Below are positions 1-13,600 of a DNA stretch of 64,000 bases, one piece after another; within the stretch, counting starts at the first letter, position 1; each line of letters opens with the position of its first letter. The translations under genes and the position numbers were made by a program. The stretch comes from Ignelater luminosus (taxonomy: Eukaryota > Arthropoda > Insecta > Coleoptera > Elateridae). The notes beneath the pieces were generated by a model that was not told where the DNA came from, did no database searches, and was given only the letters and a program-made list of their open reading frames with translations. The stretch lies in the NCBI GenBank assembly GCA_011009095.1, contig VTPC01002316.1, positions 90,093 through 154,092 of the forward strand, given 5' to 3'.

Positions 1-3000
1 GTATAAGATTATTTAAAATCTAACCAATGAATGTAGGTTAGTATTAATATTCATGTAAACAGCGATGGACTTCCTGGAAGTTCTAAATCTTATGAATTAG
101 CGAAATTACGGGGACAACTCAGTTTTGGTTTCTGCCAATTTCGGCATTTAAACATTCCAACAGATTCTTAATTAGCTAACTAAATGTTAATTAGATCAGA
201 ATGGTTAATTAGGCAGAATTCGTGATTTAAAAAATTTCTAATTCTTCAAAAAAGAAAAATTAAAATACTGAAATCGATCTGATGCATTTTTAATTTTTAA
301 TTCCTAATTTTCCTATGGTGAGGGCTCTTTTGTTGTCGCAAGGAGAAATATGGCACTGAAAACTTTTGGGTTTTTTAAAATATATTACGGTGGTAACCAC
401 ATTGCTTCGTTTTCGCATGCAGTCGTTGATGAATTGCCTGCAAGAACTTAAAAAATTCACACTAAAAATTGCGCCAGTAATTTATGAAGATAACCAGAAA
501 ACGGATAATGGGTTTGTAAATTAACTTAATGAACACTTAATCAAGAAAATCGATAATTTTAAGGAAGACATGAACATCCAGTCCTCTAATTTTCTCATGC
601 AAAAAATTAATTAGCTCATAATTATATCATGAACACAAACATGAATAAACATCGTAACGAACCGCCGCACTCTACATACGAGTACGTATCAATTCGAAAC
701 GGAATTATTATCTTGAGAGCTGCCTCTTCGTTAAATTTTCCGGTTTATCATTTCAAACCAATTAAATAAAGAGCTGGAAATATCGGATTTTTCCTTTTTT
801 GTAAATCCTCAATCAACTGCTGATATATCAAAGTCATTACCATATTCAACTTCCTCCCTTGTAACACTTAATGGTATATTTAAACGGAAAAGCAGGCGCT
901 GGGTGTGATTCCGGAGGGTGCGAATTTGCCCACTCCTGCAGTTTTCTAAAAGCCCGTGTTTGATTGTAGGTTCTAACGGAAATTTATTATTTTGTTTTTA
1001 CGAAACATTTCAACACATTTTTCGGCCGAGACCTGCTGGAAACATGTGCTTTTTTACTAATAATTTTTTTGTGGAAAACAAATTGGAAAAAAAGAAAAAA
1101 AATCATGACATGGCGTAACGATCTCTTCATATTTGCATTGAAATGTATGGCAATCAATATAAAGGTTATTCTGTGCAGGAGATACACGTTTATGGAAAAT
1201 ATTGACGGAAGAATATCTACTGTAAAAACGATGTTTTTGTTGTCAACATTTTTCACGGAATTTGCTTTTGGCAAGAATTCTTTTTAAATGGTCACTCTGT
1301 TTCCGTAAAATAAAAAAAATAACAGAAATGTTGTTGTTGCCGTTGTTTACTTTCTTTGTGTGCCCAACTGATGAAATCAGCTTTTTTTAATGAGAATGCT
1401 TCGTATAAACTGAAAAAATAAAAATAAAAAAATATTTTAAAATAAAAATCGGAAGGTAGCTAGCTAAATGCATACGCGTGTGTTAACGTAAATTAAACTT
1501 GTTATGCAAATATTTGTAGAAAAGAATTAAAGCCTCTGCCTAAATTTTCCACAATTCAATCACTCGTTAAAGCCGGATTAATGGAATTTAAAAGGTTTTT
1601 TTACTAAAACCCGCTAACATATGTTACTTCCCAGAAATATTTTTACCGTTTTAATTTTCTTTTTTATTTCTTTAATCTCTTTTCAAGTAGGTACGGTTAC
1701 CAATTCTTCTTTTTAGATTTCTATCTTATCTTGAAAACACCGTAAATAAGTCGAAGGGACTTTTGCGAAAGAATGATTTCTCGTACATACAAGAGTTATT
1801 TGATATAAGAACGTTCATGTTCGTTTCGATTTGAGAAAACTATTAAACTTTAAATTGCACAGGAAACGAAGTTATTTCTGTCTGATCAGTCATATCAATC
1901 TGTGTCTGACAGGGAATTTTCATAGTTAGAAAACTTTCAAATATAAATTTCGAGGAAATTGTTTTTCAAAGGCGGACGGAATATTCTATAATAATCAATT
2001 GTAATCACACGAACTAAACGCCCGCGTTCCGAACCAAATTTTACTCCCTTAAAACGTTAGAAATACTCCCCTGTAAAGCAAATCGAAAGTTTCTTCTGAA
2101 TTCCAAAGAAATTTAGCTAGAGGCTGAAGAGATAGCGGTTGGCAAAATTAGATTTCAAATTGAATAGCCGATAAGGATGTTTGTGATTTCCATTTCTTGT
2201 CAAATCTAACGGAACTCGCCATCAATATTGGAATTTTATCAGGGATCTTTACAGTTTTATATGAAAAGTTGTAAGTAAAAAGGGCTTTTAAAGTAAAAAG
2301 AATCTTACGGTTCTTACCCTCTCTCACGGTATTATCGTCTCTAACTAAGGCGGGTTAACATAGCATCAACGCCCCTTCATTTATTTTTATGCTGTGCATG
2401 CAAAGACTACGAGAAAATTATACGAATTTTTAGAAAATTTGAAATTTAGATTAGTAACACAAAATTTAGAAGGTAACCATTAACTGCTGTTATTTACATT
2501 CGGTGTGATGAAATATTTGTAAAGAGAAAGAAAAAAAATTCGCAAACTTACTTTTTTAAAAAGTTTAAAAGAAGCCGAAAAGAAGGAAACTTTTTTAAAA
2601 TTTCATGAACAAATATTAAAATTTGAAATTTGTGTTACCTTTCAAAAGACTTTATTACAATAATTCACGTGTCAGTAGAAGTTTTGCCCAAAACTTTTAA
2701 ATAAAGGTCAAGTGCCAATATATAAAAATTTAATTTCAAATTTGCTATTTAGAAGTACAACTTTTTTATGCAAAAGTTTTCCCTGGTCTGGGACGGCTAA
2801 ACGTTTTCTACTACCTACCTTAATTCTTCTTTTTTTGGTCGATACCTTAAAAGTGGGTGAAACTCCTGCCCCGGCTCTATTTACTCGTGTAATTTCAAGC
2901 TTTAAAACAAGTGATGATTATATACCTTCAAGGCAGGCTTTAAAATGAACAAACGTGAGAATATGAAATTTTCTATATCCGTTTCAGAATGAATTAAAAC

Positions 3001-4519
3001 TTTTGTTTTGCTGTAAGAACATCCCTTTTAAATAATTGCGATGTTTACCTTCTGAGATATATACAGAATTGAAGTCGGAAATATTTAATACCACGTTTTA
3101 CAAGCGTTCGCAGACATTAAATATTACTGAAGAGTTTAGATTAACATTATAAAACTAAAACTGAAAAATAGATATAAGGTTGTCGTTATTTCAAGCTAAA
3201 AACAGAATGCATGTATGTTACAGGTAAGAACCTAAATCAACAACAACAGAAGTTGGTGTTAAGGTGAGTTTCACTAGATTAATTGCAAATCTCTGATTAT
3301 TATATAATAATCTCAATCGAGAGCATTTTACGTGATACTTAAGAATATAATATTACGGTTACGTTTAGTAAATATACGCGAGCATAAAGTTTCGATTGAC
3401 ATACATCGTACTTCTAAACCAGTTAAGATTTTATGACATCGTGGTTCAATTTATATTTATGACCACCTCACATTTTGATAAAAATTTCTAACAGAGTACG
3501 GCCGGTATTATAGCATAATGTTGCAAAAACTAACCGCAGTGTAAAAGACATCAAAACTACTTTTTGTTTGCTTGTCTTTACTCTACTGTAGACATCAGCA
3601 TGGTGCCATTCTGATTTTTACCAGGAACGGCTTTTAATGGTAGCTTTATCTTATTTATTTTGTAAGCATTTAGTAACATTGATAATACATCCGAGATTAT
3701 TTCAATTTCCATGTTGATCTAGCGATTTCTGATCGATTTCAGTAATATTCTTTATGTCCTTTCCTCTTTTTTAAATTCATTTACACACAAAATTCGATCT
3801 TTAACTTTGCCACAGTTTTGCTTATGGTTTTCAAACCTCAACACACGCATCCGAGATTTTCCATCAAATCTGTAGGGAATTTGATTAGTTTCTTCCATAT
3901 AATATTCAGAACTGTTTTTTGTGCCATTCCCCCAATTTGAGCGATAACTGAAGAAAGAGAAAGAATTTTTCTTTCGAAACGAAAAATATAATTTAAAAGA
4001 GCGAATTAATATTAAAAATGGGACCGTTTTAATAACTTCCAACGCATTTAAATGTTTTAATTTATCTCACCTTCAGATTTTTAAAAATAAATTTTTAATA
4101 CTCTACCCGCCCTTAATGAAAATCGCATGGTAAGAACGAATTTAATTTTTACATTTCTCATAAATAAAATTTTTTTCAACGTCAAGATTTTGATGCAAGA
4201 AATCAAGTTAACGATTTACAGAAGTGCGTACAACTTTTAATTTGGGCTTTATAAACGTTGGAAGAAGCGCTCTTATAAAGTGTATCCATATTAAAAGAGG
4301 AACTCCAAGGAAACTTTCTTGTGGAACTAAATTTACCCGGTAATTAGGCACTTGTTACACCCTCCCCCGTTTTAAATAAAAGCTTTTATATAATAACACG
4401 AAACATAGGAGAGAGGATATAAGCGAGCTGCGTTAGCCACTTGACAAAATTTCCGGTCTATTCCCGAACAATAGATCTTGTATTTGTTACTACATTTATT
4501 CCCACGCCCGCGCCCTCAG
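1..4519. other. AT-rich non-coding stretch
   Basis: No convincing coding region or mobile element was seen on either strand. The stretch is AT-rich with homopolymer runs, and its short open frames have no recognisable motif. Two strong plus-strand donor-like sites lie close together near 3223 (CAG/GTAAGA) and 3265 (AAG/GTGAGT), but the sequence before them is AT-rich and shows no clear exon. It is best read as intron or intergenic DNA. Confidence 0.5.
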
Positions 4520-4605
4520 TTGATGTAGTTATTCAAGCGAAAGACTCCATCGTCATCAACTCATGCCCATTAGGGGATCTCTCTTGTGTGAGAAGAACTG
4601 ATCGG
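4520..4605 (+). CDS. candidate internal exon, unknown protein
   Basis: This 86 nt segment is open in one frame, with 2 nt followed by 28 codons starting DVVIQAKDSIV and ending RRTDR. It is preceded by a pyrimidine-rich stretch ending CCCTCAG and followed by the donor-like CGG/GTAAGG. It is clearly richer in GC than its surroundings. The open frame continues on both sides, from 4441 to 4698, so an unspliced reading is also possible. I do not recognise the product. This is splice-signal inference without homology and could be chance; no partner exon was identified. Confidence 0.3.
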
Positions 4606-7600
4606 GTAAGGCCCGTTGGGACTTCGGGACATTTATTTGAGGGAGGTGTGCATTTTATTCACCGAGGGCAACATTTTTATCTCAAAGAAACAGAGTAATG
4701 AACGGTGAATAGTCGATTGTCTTTTAGGTGATAGTTTTTGGGGTAGAGTGAGCGCGAGATTTTTTCGTTCCATTGCACATGGAAAAGCCAGCAGCAGTGT
4801 AGAGGAACTTATGGTTATATCAAAGCAGTTACAGCAATTGATTCAAATATTCATCATTGAACCGTAAAAAGAAGTCGGTTTATCTCGATAGGAACAACAC
4901 TCAAAAACCATTCCCCAATAATGTTTTATGGATGAAAAGGGAGTGAAAATTAACGTGGAAATAAACTGCTTTAATGAAGTATTTAGGTCAGTAAAACGTG
5001 AAGAATATTTAAAACAATGACGGAATCGAGAGAAAAAAACAAATCAAACCCGAACCTAGTTCAGCGGTCACAATAAAACCCTCAAAGGAGCTTTACAAAA
5101 GAGGTACAAGCGAATGAAATTATCGACTTTGGCGTAATTTTCCAACAGTTAAATGAAGAAGCAGCACAATTGAACGGCTTGAATAATGTTATCTGTCTTA
5201 ATGTGCCATGAAAAATTACGCCATATTCAAGAAAGATATTTTCGAATTCTTTTAATAACCAGAAGTGGGAGATTTTAAATTCTTTCGGACAACTCAATTT
5301 CTAACTGATATTAAATTTTATTATTTCCTCTGCTTGTTGAATGAAATTATTTCAATATAAAAATTTCCTGTAAATTGCCCCATTATTAAGGAGAACAAAG
5401 CTGGAAAGAAAAATAATAATTTCGTTCCTTTTTAGTATCCACAAGATGGTTTCTTACCAGAATTTTTATATCTTCCTTCCTACAGCATTATGAAGAAAAA
5501 GTGCATAAAGAAGTTTTAAAGAAATATAAATTTTGCAAAATTTTGTTTCGTATGAAATAAAAAGGGCAAAGAACTAATTTTAGAATTAATACGGAACATT
5601 TATTAAAGAGTTCATACCGAGGTAGGTAGAGTTTCTTCTCGTTTCTATAATACTGGAAAGGCAACTTTAATTCATTATTATTCCTTCCAAGTACCTAGGG
5701 AATACAATACAGAACTTGAATCGGCGATTCAGGCATTTCATGTCATTTTAGTTAGGCGAAGGGTCTCTAACCGACATGATAGACGTATCTTATTGTTACA
5801 AGTTTCTTAGAAAATTACATTAATACGTTAACGAATACAATTTTACATCTCTAATTTCGCTTCAATCAAGGGTGTTTACAGCAAAAAGCTTTATTAAAAT
5901 TTTGTCGTCGTTATAAATTGAATTTCAAAGCGGAAAATTATTTTATTATTTTTTTCTACCTTGAAAATTTGAAACACAGCAGAAAACTTTACTAATTTAA
6001 CAAAAGCTCAATACAATTTCTAATTTCTCTTAAATTGAATTAATTACCTTTCTTCATTGTTTATATTTCGCAAAATACCACATACATTTCCATTATCCAT
6101 TAAAGTACGCTTGATTAATTTTAACTAAAACAATTATAAACTGAATTAATAGAATTTTCAATTATGACAAAACCTCTATTTTCCTAAATATATTTAGTTC
6201 AACACACTCATATAAATTTAATAATTATTATCCCTGTAAATACAATTTACCAGGAACGAAATTTACATTTCAAATCATCACGCGCTTTTCATTCTATCCC
6301 CTATTAAATCTAAAATTGTCACACCCTTAATGCGATTTTCATAAATTAATTATTTCATTCTTTGGTGAAGTAAAATCGTAAAAAACAATTCCAGTTAAGT
6401 AAGTGAACGTAAGTACTTAATCTTAACACCTGCATGTATATCAGATTTAATTAATCCTCTTACCAATGTAAAAATTGTAAATTGCTACTTATTATAGCAG
6501 TTCTCGCGAGACAGGCTGCTTAGTTAGTACGAAAGGGATTTTGGTTAGCCTACGATGAATACTTTAACCGAGTATACCCTTTTCAAAGTTGAACACCACA
6601 TTGGAATAACACAGGCTACAATAAGCCGGATAAATGATGATTTATAGATTCTTCGAATCCTTATGTTTAAATGCGATATTTATGTAGTGCAAAGGATCTT
6701 ATTGATATAGAAAATTTACAAACGAATAATTCTACCAGAGAAGATTTCTAGTGATAGGTTCCCAGAGAGAATATTGTTAAAAATTAAAAAGAAAATAGAA
6801 CAAAATTTATTTTTACCTTGAGCACGTAAGAAGAAAATTGTTTTATTGTTTCTTCCAATCTTTAATTTGCTAACTGAATATGAAGAAAAGACAAACAACA
6901 TGAAGACACTATCTTTCTCCAGTTGGTTCCACATGCTATCTTTGAATAATAAATTATTGGCCGTTGTGCGATCTCATTGAAAACAAATCATACCCTTAGA
7001 ATACTCAAAATTAGTTAATTTTACAAAAAATGGAAATCAAAATCTTTTTTGAAACGGCTTCACCAAAGAAGAGTCAGTAGTAACAGATCTTACTATAAGA
7101 TCATAACCTGCTAGGAATATTTCAATATGTCAGTGTAATTGAAGCAGACGACACTGACAACCCTGTACTGCCAAGCCCATAGCAATAAGAGAAAACAAGA
7201 ACACTGTAAGGTGTGTCTTGAAAATATCTAGAAAACAAAAAACAGAATTTTCAGTAACAACGAGTTAATACCAAACACATAACTGGAGGAGGGGATAACT
7301 TTCCACCGCCTTCTCTTAAGAAATCGACAGTTCTTTTCCAGTAAGTTTAACATACGAAGGTATTCGCTATTTCAAAGGTATTGTATCTGCTACAAGCAGA
7401 ACAGTCATGCCATGAGAAAATAAGGTATCAAGGAGTCCATACTATAGATGAAAAAATCTCACAATCAATATAGAGAGGCAAACAGAAATGAAGATCGGCA
7501 CTGGAATAATATCAAACAGCCAAAGTCGTCTGTGGTTACATTCTAAATTTTTACCAATAGGACTTTTCCCGTTTTATATACTTATGAGATATGTCAAGGA

Positions 7601-10600
7601 ATTCTTTCCTACACCCAATCATTTTAAAGGTGTGGCCAAAAAAAAACTTTTCTTAACGTAAACTGTAACAGGCTCCTACCAGTTTCAATTGGAAAACTTA
7701 CAATGATGAATGCTTAGTGAACACAAAAGAATGCCAAGACATCTAAAAACTCCCAATGCCTCGACAACACGGCGTTTCTCATTAGATCGGCAAAATGATC
7801 GAAAATATTGAAGCAAAACTGAGCTATATGTAGTTACTAAACCGGTACGAGCAAATGGGTGGCAATGAATTAAGTGAGACAAAATTGTGATTCGGAATCA
7901 AGCATTTGGATTTAGGAACTGTTTATTAGGTGTTTTTCGAAATTTAGAATTAGAATCACTAGCCAATGCAGATACTATATTCTTGGTAAACTAATGAATC
8001 TTGAAACTTTAATATCAAGGTTTATTTATTCCTAGGGGCATGATAGCACCAACCAACCAATATTTCTGATCAGTTTCCGCCATAACATTCTGCTAAAAGG
8101 CGAATAAAGATTGTGCAAGAAATGCTAAGAAGATTTAATCTTTTAAAGGCGGCCAAGAAATAAACAAAGCGAAATTTCCTGATAACTGCTTAGTTTTATG
8201 ATCATTCAAAAGAAGTAGTTCTGAAACCTGTCTTAAATCATGTTTCTGTTTTCTTATGGTAATTACTTAAGTGTTGATTTCATGACAAAATGTTGACGAT
8301 AAGTCATCTAGAATATCTAAAAAATGAAGTTTTTACGTCTTATGCTCAAATCTCGATGAGACTAAGCGAAATGACAATGCAAATATTGAGGAAGTTTTGT
8401 TCAAAATCCCAGTCTAACCTACAATCATCATATTTAGAGCAAAGACAGTGATGAAGGCTGAATTACTTAATATCTTGACCTTCACTCTCGGGAAGACCCA
8501 AAGAAGAAACAAACACATCCCCCGACTGTAGTCGTGGCTCGAAACCTAGTATACAGATGATCTATTCAACGATTGGTTTGCTCAACTCCCAACTCTAGTA
8601 TCAGTACAACCCGATGTCATCCTCAGACGACTGCTGTCATGTTCTCTTTGGTTTGGAACTTAAAATCATTTGCTTCAATCAACATTCATGTGCAACAGTG
8701 AACTCCAACAAGAATTTGCTTTGCAACATCTTCACGTTCACTGCCGCGAGCACAACTGTGACGCGATCACTGTCGAATGTAACGTCAATAAGTCAAGTCA
8801 ATATTTTTATATTGATTCAAGCTTAAATTTCAAACTGTTTGTGTTTCCTTGATTACTCCCTTCAACCATCTGTGAAAAAGTTATTTTTTTAAATTAAAAC
8901 TTCACAACACGAAGTAGCACCGAGTTCAATAGCGAATTAAAGTGTCAACTTTTGATGAAACCGAAAACGTTCTCAACTACTCATAATGTACTGAATCCGG
9001 TTCTGCACCAGAACTCCTAAAACGGAAGATAGCTTCAGGGTTACCTTTAGTAAATATTGTAGTACTATATAGAAGCAAATAGAGAGACAAGAGAGAACCA
9101 ACCACTAAGAAGTTTATCTCTGTGTAGGTGGAAATCCAAAACCAGACAATTAACCTTCAAACATTTTTCGCAAAACGAATACAATGCAAATTTCTTTCCG
9201 CCTATAATAAATACTAAAGGTTAATTGTCCTTTTATACCCTAAAATTAAACCATTTGGTAATTACTTGTTTTTATAAAAAAAAGAATTCGAAAACAACAA
9301 AAAAAAAACTCTTCTTTTATAAAACGTTTAAACTTTTAAAAGCATTCAATGTAATTTGCATAATTTTCGTGGTAGTTCGACAGGTTCCCTATCGTTTTCA
9401 TAAATTGAACTGTAATCTTGAAATTAACAACGCTTGTTAAACCAATTTCATGCTATCGCACCTACAAAAAATCCAATTGTAGCCAATCGCAAAGTTCATT
9501 CCGTTATCACTTTATAAGCAGTTCCTTAAATATTTCAATCTTTAAACGTAACCATACGTCAGAGCGCGATGAATTGAATTGAAATTTCCATAGCTTGAGG
9601 CGGATATGATTTTTCAAGATTTCTCAGGAAAAATAACTCCGTTTCATAATGTTACCACAAATTGGAATGGAATGTAAAACCATTGGCGACGATAATTAGT
9701 GATTCACTCATACGAATATTTCATGGTCAAATTTAAAAACCCACACAATTTATTCATGATATGAAAATAAGACAATGTAGTTGTCAGTTCCTATTTGATA
9801 TAAAAATGAATAAAATAATAAATTCGTGAGCGTGGAAAAGGAAAGTCGTAATTATTTTTTAATGAAGTGTACGTAAGCGTTTTTGGACAAACTAACAGGT
9901 AAACGTAGTTGACACCGCGTTAATGAGGATATTTAACCTCGAGCCGAAAATTATGGGAATCATTTTGACAATTAACGAGAATTATAATGAGACAGCGCAG
10001 ACTCATCAAGAGCAGACTTAAATTGTGCAGGGGCACGAGAGAAAAGTGATTTATATTAGTCACACAAGTTGTTGGTTAAAAATCCTTTTGCGGTTCGTGC
10101 GGTCACTTGTGGAACAGGAAATTACTACTACAATCGCATTTTACTTAACGAGAACGCTAACAATACACACACATATTGTGTGATGTGCTTCTGTGCCTTG
10201 GAAAGAAATAAAATTTACAGTAAAAAAAACTTTTTTAAAAGCGTCTTGCTGTTACCTCTATTTACGATCGTTGTTATGTATATGTAACATTAACGGACAA
10301 ATAAATTATTAATCGAGCATATAAAATGAAAGGTAAAAACCGTTTCGAGGTACTACAAATTTAAAAGGAAGCATATAACGGCCTGGTAATAAAATTCGCT
10401 ATGTCACACATTCAAACTACCACCGTGAGGATATTCTTACAAAGTACTACTTAACAACCTACGTTTATGATATTCCAGTTCCACAGCATCTAGAGCGAAC
10501 AGAATTTTGTGTAAATTGAAAATCAAAAGTTAATAATTCTTAAGTGCTTTTGCAAGAATTCGTAATAAGCAGGTGCCTATTCAGATTTTAAAAGATGAGA

Positions 10601-13600
10601 GTTAATTAATTTTTGAATAAAATTAATATTATGTGAAAGACAGCTTTTATTAAAAAGAAATTTCTTTTGATTCGCACTCGCACCATTTATTTGAATTTCA
10701 AACGGTCTTTGGAATCATTTGTTTCGTAAATTATTAAGTAGCTTTAACATTCTTTTTAATTACCCTTACAGCGGTCGCCAAATCCTTCATTTTAGGTTTA
10801 TAAACGCAGTAATTTCTCACGTTTTGAAAGCAGGAAATAAATTTTGCATTATAAAATGGCGGCGGCATTTCTACAATGTTTACGAAACAGTTTTTGTACA
10901 CATTTACGAATTTAACTGTTTCCTTTTGTTTTACACATGGGAAAACTGTAAAAGCAGGTTTACATTTGAATTCAAAGCACGACACTTTCCAATCTTGAAA
11001 CTAGAAAGACTTCTACTACAAATAAAGGTTACTGAAGTTGAGAAAACCGAGAGGCAAAAGTTAAATCTTTTGCACAGAGAGAGAAGCGTCAAGATTTTCT
11101 GACCTTAACGTTTTGTCTCTCGGAAAGACGGAGGGAAATCGAGATTTACCTGGAGTTTAGTTTCCCAGCTCGTACGTCATTAATACAAGCTCGTTAAGTG
11201 CTCCATTTGATCGTCTTTCGTGTGAATTTGATACATGTAAAGTTCTAGATTTAATCAGTAAATGTAAATGACGCATTATAAGCCTATTTCTATGCCATGT
11301 AAATTTCAAGGAACTGGATGGAGTGCCTCGTTTTCTGAATATTGCGATAATACCATAGTGTAGTGCGTATATATTAAGACTTTCTTTACATTGTTGCTGC
11401 CGCTTATAAAATATGCTAAAACTGACATTTTCACTTTTCATCTAGCTGATATAATAAACATTTTCCCGCAATAAAAAAATTTAACAATTTCATGCTTAGA
11501 ATTCTTAGGAAGTATTAAATGTTTGGATTTATTGCTGTAAAAGGTATATAAAACTAAAAGTGAATTAATTTGCTTAGAAATTAAATTGGACATTTTACAC
11601 ATTTTATGCTAGTGGAAATCACCTAATGCTAATGTTGAATATATCCTGTGAGACCTTGGATTTCTTGTTAATTAGTCACATTTTTTGATGTTGATTAATA
11701 TTGTGTTAAGGTGGATTTGTAATTTGCTTTCTTTAGACATCATTCTTAATCACTGGTTTGCCTGCGAATATAAATCTTATTCTGTGGACAATAAAAGGCT
11801 ATTTTTACTCTAGTCGACTTAAACTTGTTATTCCATTAAAATGAGTTAAAAATCTTCATATTTCCATTTTTTACCTAAGAATTTTTCAAAATCCTAAGGA
11901 GATAAAATGAATTTAGGTCATGGAATAATCAAGAAAGCTGAATAGCACAATACTAAACAAAACAAACAAAAACAATAGAACTAGTAATTTTCTTGATCAG
12001 CTCAAAAATTTCTAATTGGCCTGAAACACTGAGTTTGAAATATTTGGAATGTGATTAGTCAACCATTTAAATTTGATACCAGACCTTTGAAGAAAAACAA
12101 AGCGGCGACTACTTTATCATATTTATTGTTAAGACGAAATTTATTCTTGGGGCGACTCAAAATCAAACATTTGTTTCAAGGTCGGATTCCTTTAAAACCA
12201 ACTTTAATATTTTTTGTTTAAGACGAATCTGAAGCTAGAAGAAATATTCTTTGTTCCAGAATAATTTGAAAAATAAAAATCAAAAATTTTTTTTTGCAAT
12301 CAAAGGCATGTAATAACTTGGATGTAACCTTCTACAATGAGTATAAAACTCAAGATAATGTGGTAACACAGCAATTACTTATTCACATGAGAAATCGTTA
12401 CAGCAGCAACTTTTGATTTATTATCTAATTATATTTTGAGAGCGCATTTCTAAAGTAATTTCAGCACCTTTATTCAATTACATTCTAGTTTTGACACAAA
12501 GACGTAATTTTCACTACATTACAGCAAGTAATAAATGATACTATTAGTACCACAAACATTTTTGTGGTTGACTGCAGTAAAAGTGATGTAATTGAAAAGT
12601 TATTCATTTATAACACGCTTTTGTTTTTACAGGCCAACATAATAGTGTTTTGGTTAAAAACAATTATATATTGCATTAAAACATTAATGCTGTTGGAAAG
12701 CAGCCAAGTAATCAAATTAGTTCAATGTCATTTTCCTACCGAGAGTTGGTGGTAATTATTGTTGATAAGCTTCTGCAAAATTGAATAAATGGAAATTTTT
12801 CAATCATGTCATTCGGAACGCAACAAGTAATCAATTACCATATATTGAAATTCTACAAATGAAGTAAAAATATGTCGGCGAATTATATGCATGTCCAATA
12901 CTGTCAAAACGTAATTGATTGATTTGGAACAAAATCTCTTTATGAATTATAGGTGCAACACGACAAATATTAATGTTATGTCCAAATTTAATTAAAAAGA
13001 TTATTCGAACCAAGTTTCAATTATTCATATGAAGTCTGTATTAATATCTAAGCAAGCAAAAACGATATTTTGAGATACCCATAAGTCTGCATTTCTATCA
13101 TTTCCATTTTAAATTGTGTTTAGTCTTTCCTAAAAGAATTTGTTTGTCCTATCTCCAGACCTTGAGCAATTAAGAAGGTCTCATTCTAATAGGTCAATGC
13201 TTGCTTTGCACCAAGAATAAGGGAATATCATTTTTACGTTAATTCATACAGAAGTTCAACAAATCGTAAGGATTCAAATCCTGTTTGTAGTGTAACCTTC
13301 GTAGTACCGATTGAGATGACTAATGAATAAATAGAAAAATTCCAAATGCAATTACAAGGACTACAACATAGAAGAAAGAATAATAACCCAAAAGTAACGT
13401 GCTTAGATGTTGTGATTCTATGGTAATTATTGTCCTAACGTTATAATTGTCATAGTCAGCTACAGACAAAGCTCTAAGTCCCTGCTGAGTCAGCAAAGTT
13501 AACTATTATAACAATTGCAACGTGCATTTTCATTACACTAGTGGTACCAAGTCGTAGGGTCGATACCACGACCATATTCAGTATTACTTTTAATTATTAA

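Noticed and set aside
10719..11102. 127-codon plus-strand open frame
   Set aside because: It is overlapped by an antisense frame, has no motif and has the amino acid composition expected of AT-rich random sequence.
11147..11200. Minus-strand exon ending CCAG/GTAAAT
   Set aside because: Two of the three frames have stops immediately upstream and the third has no acceptor support.
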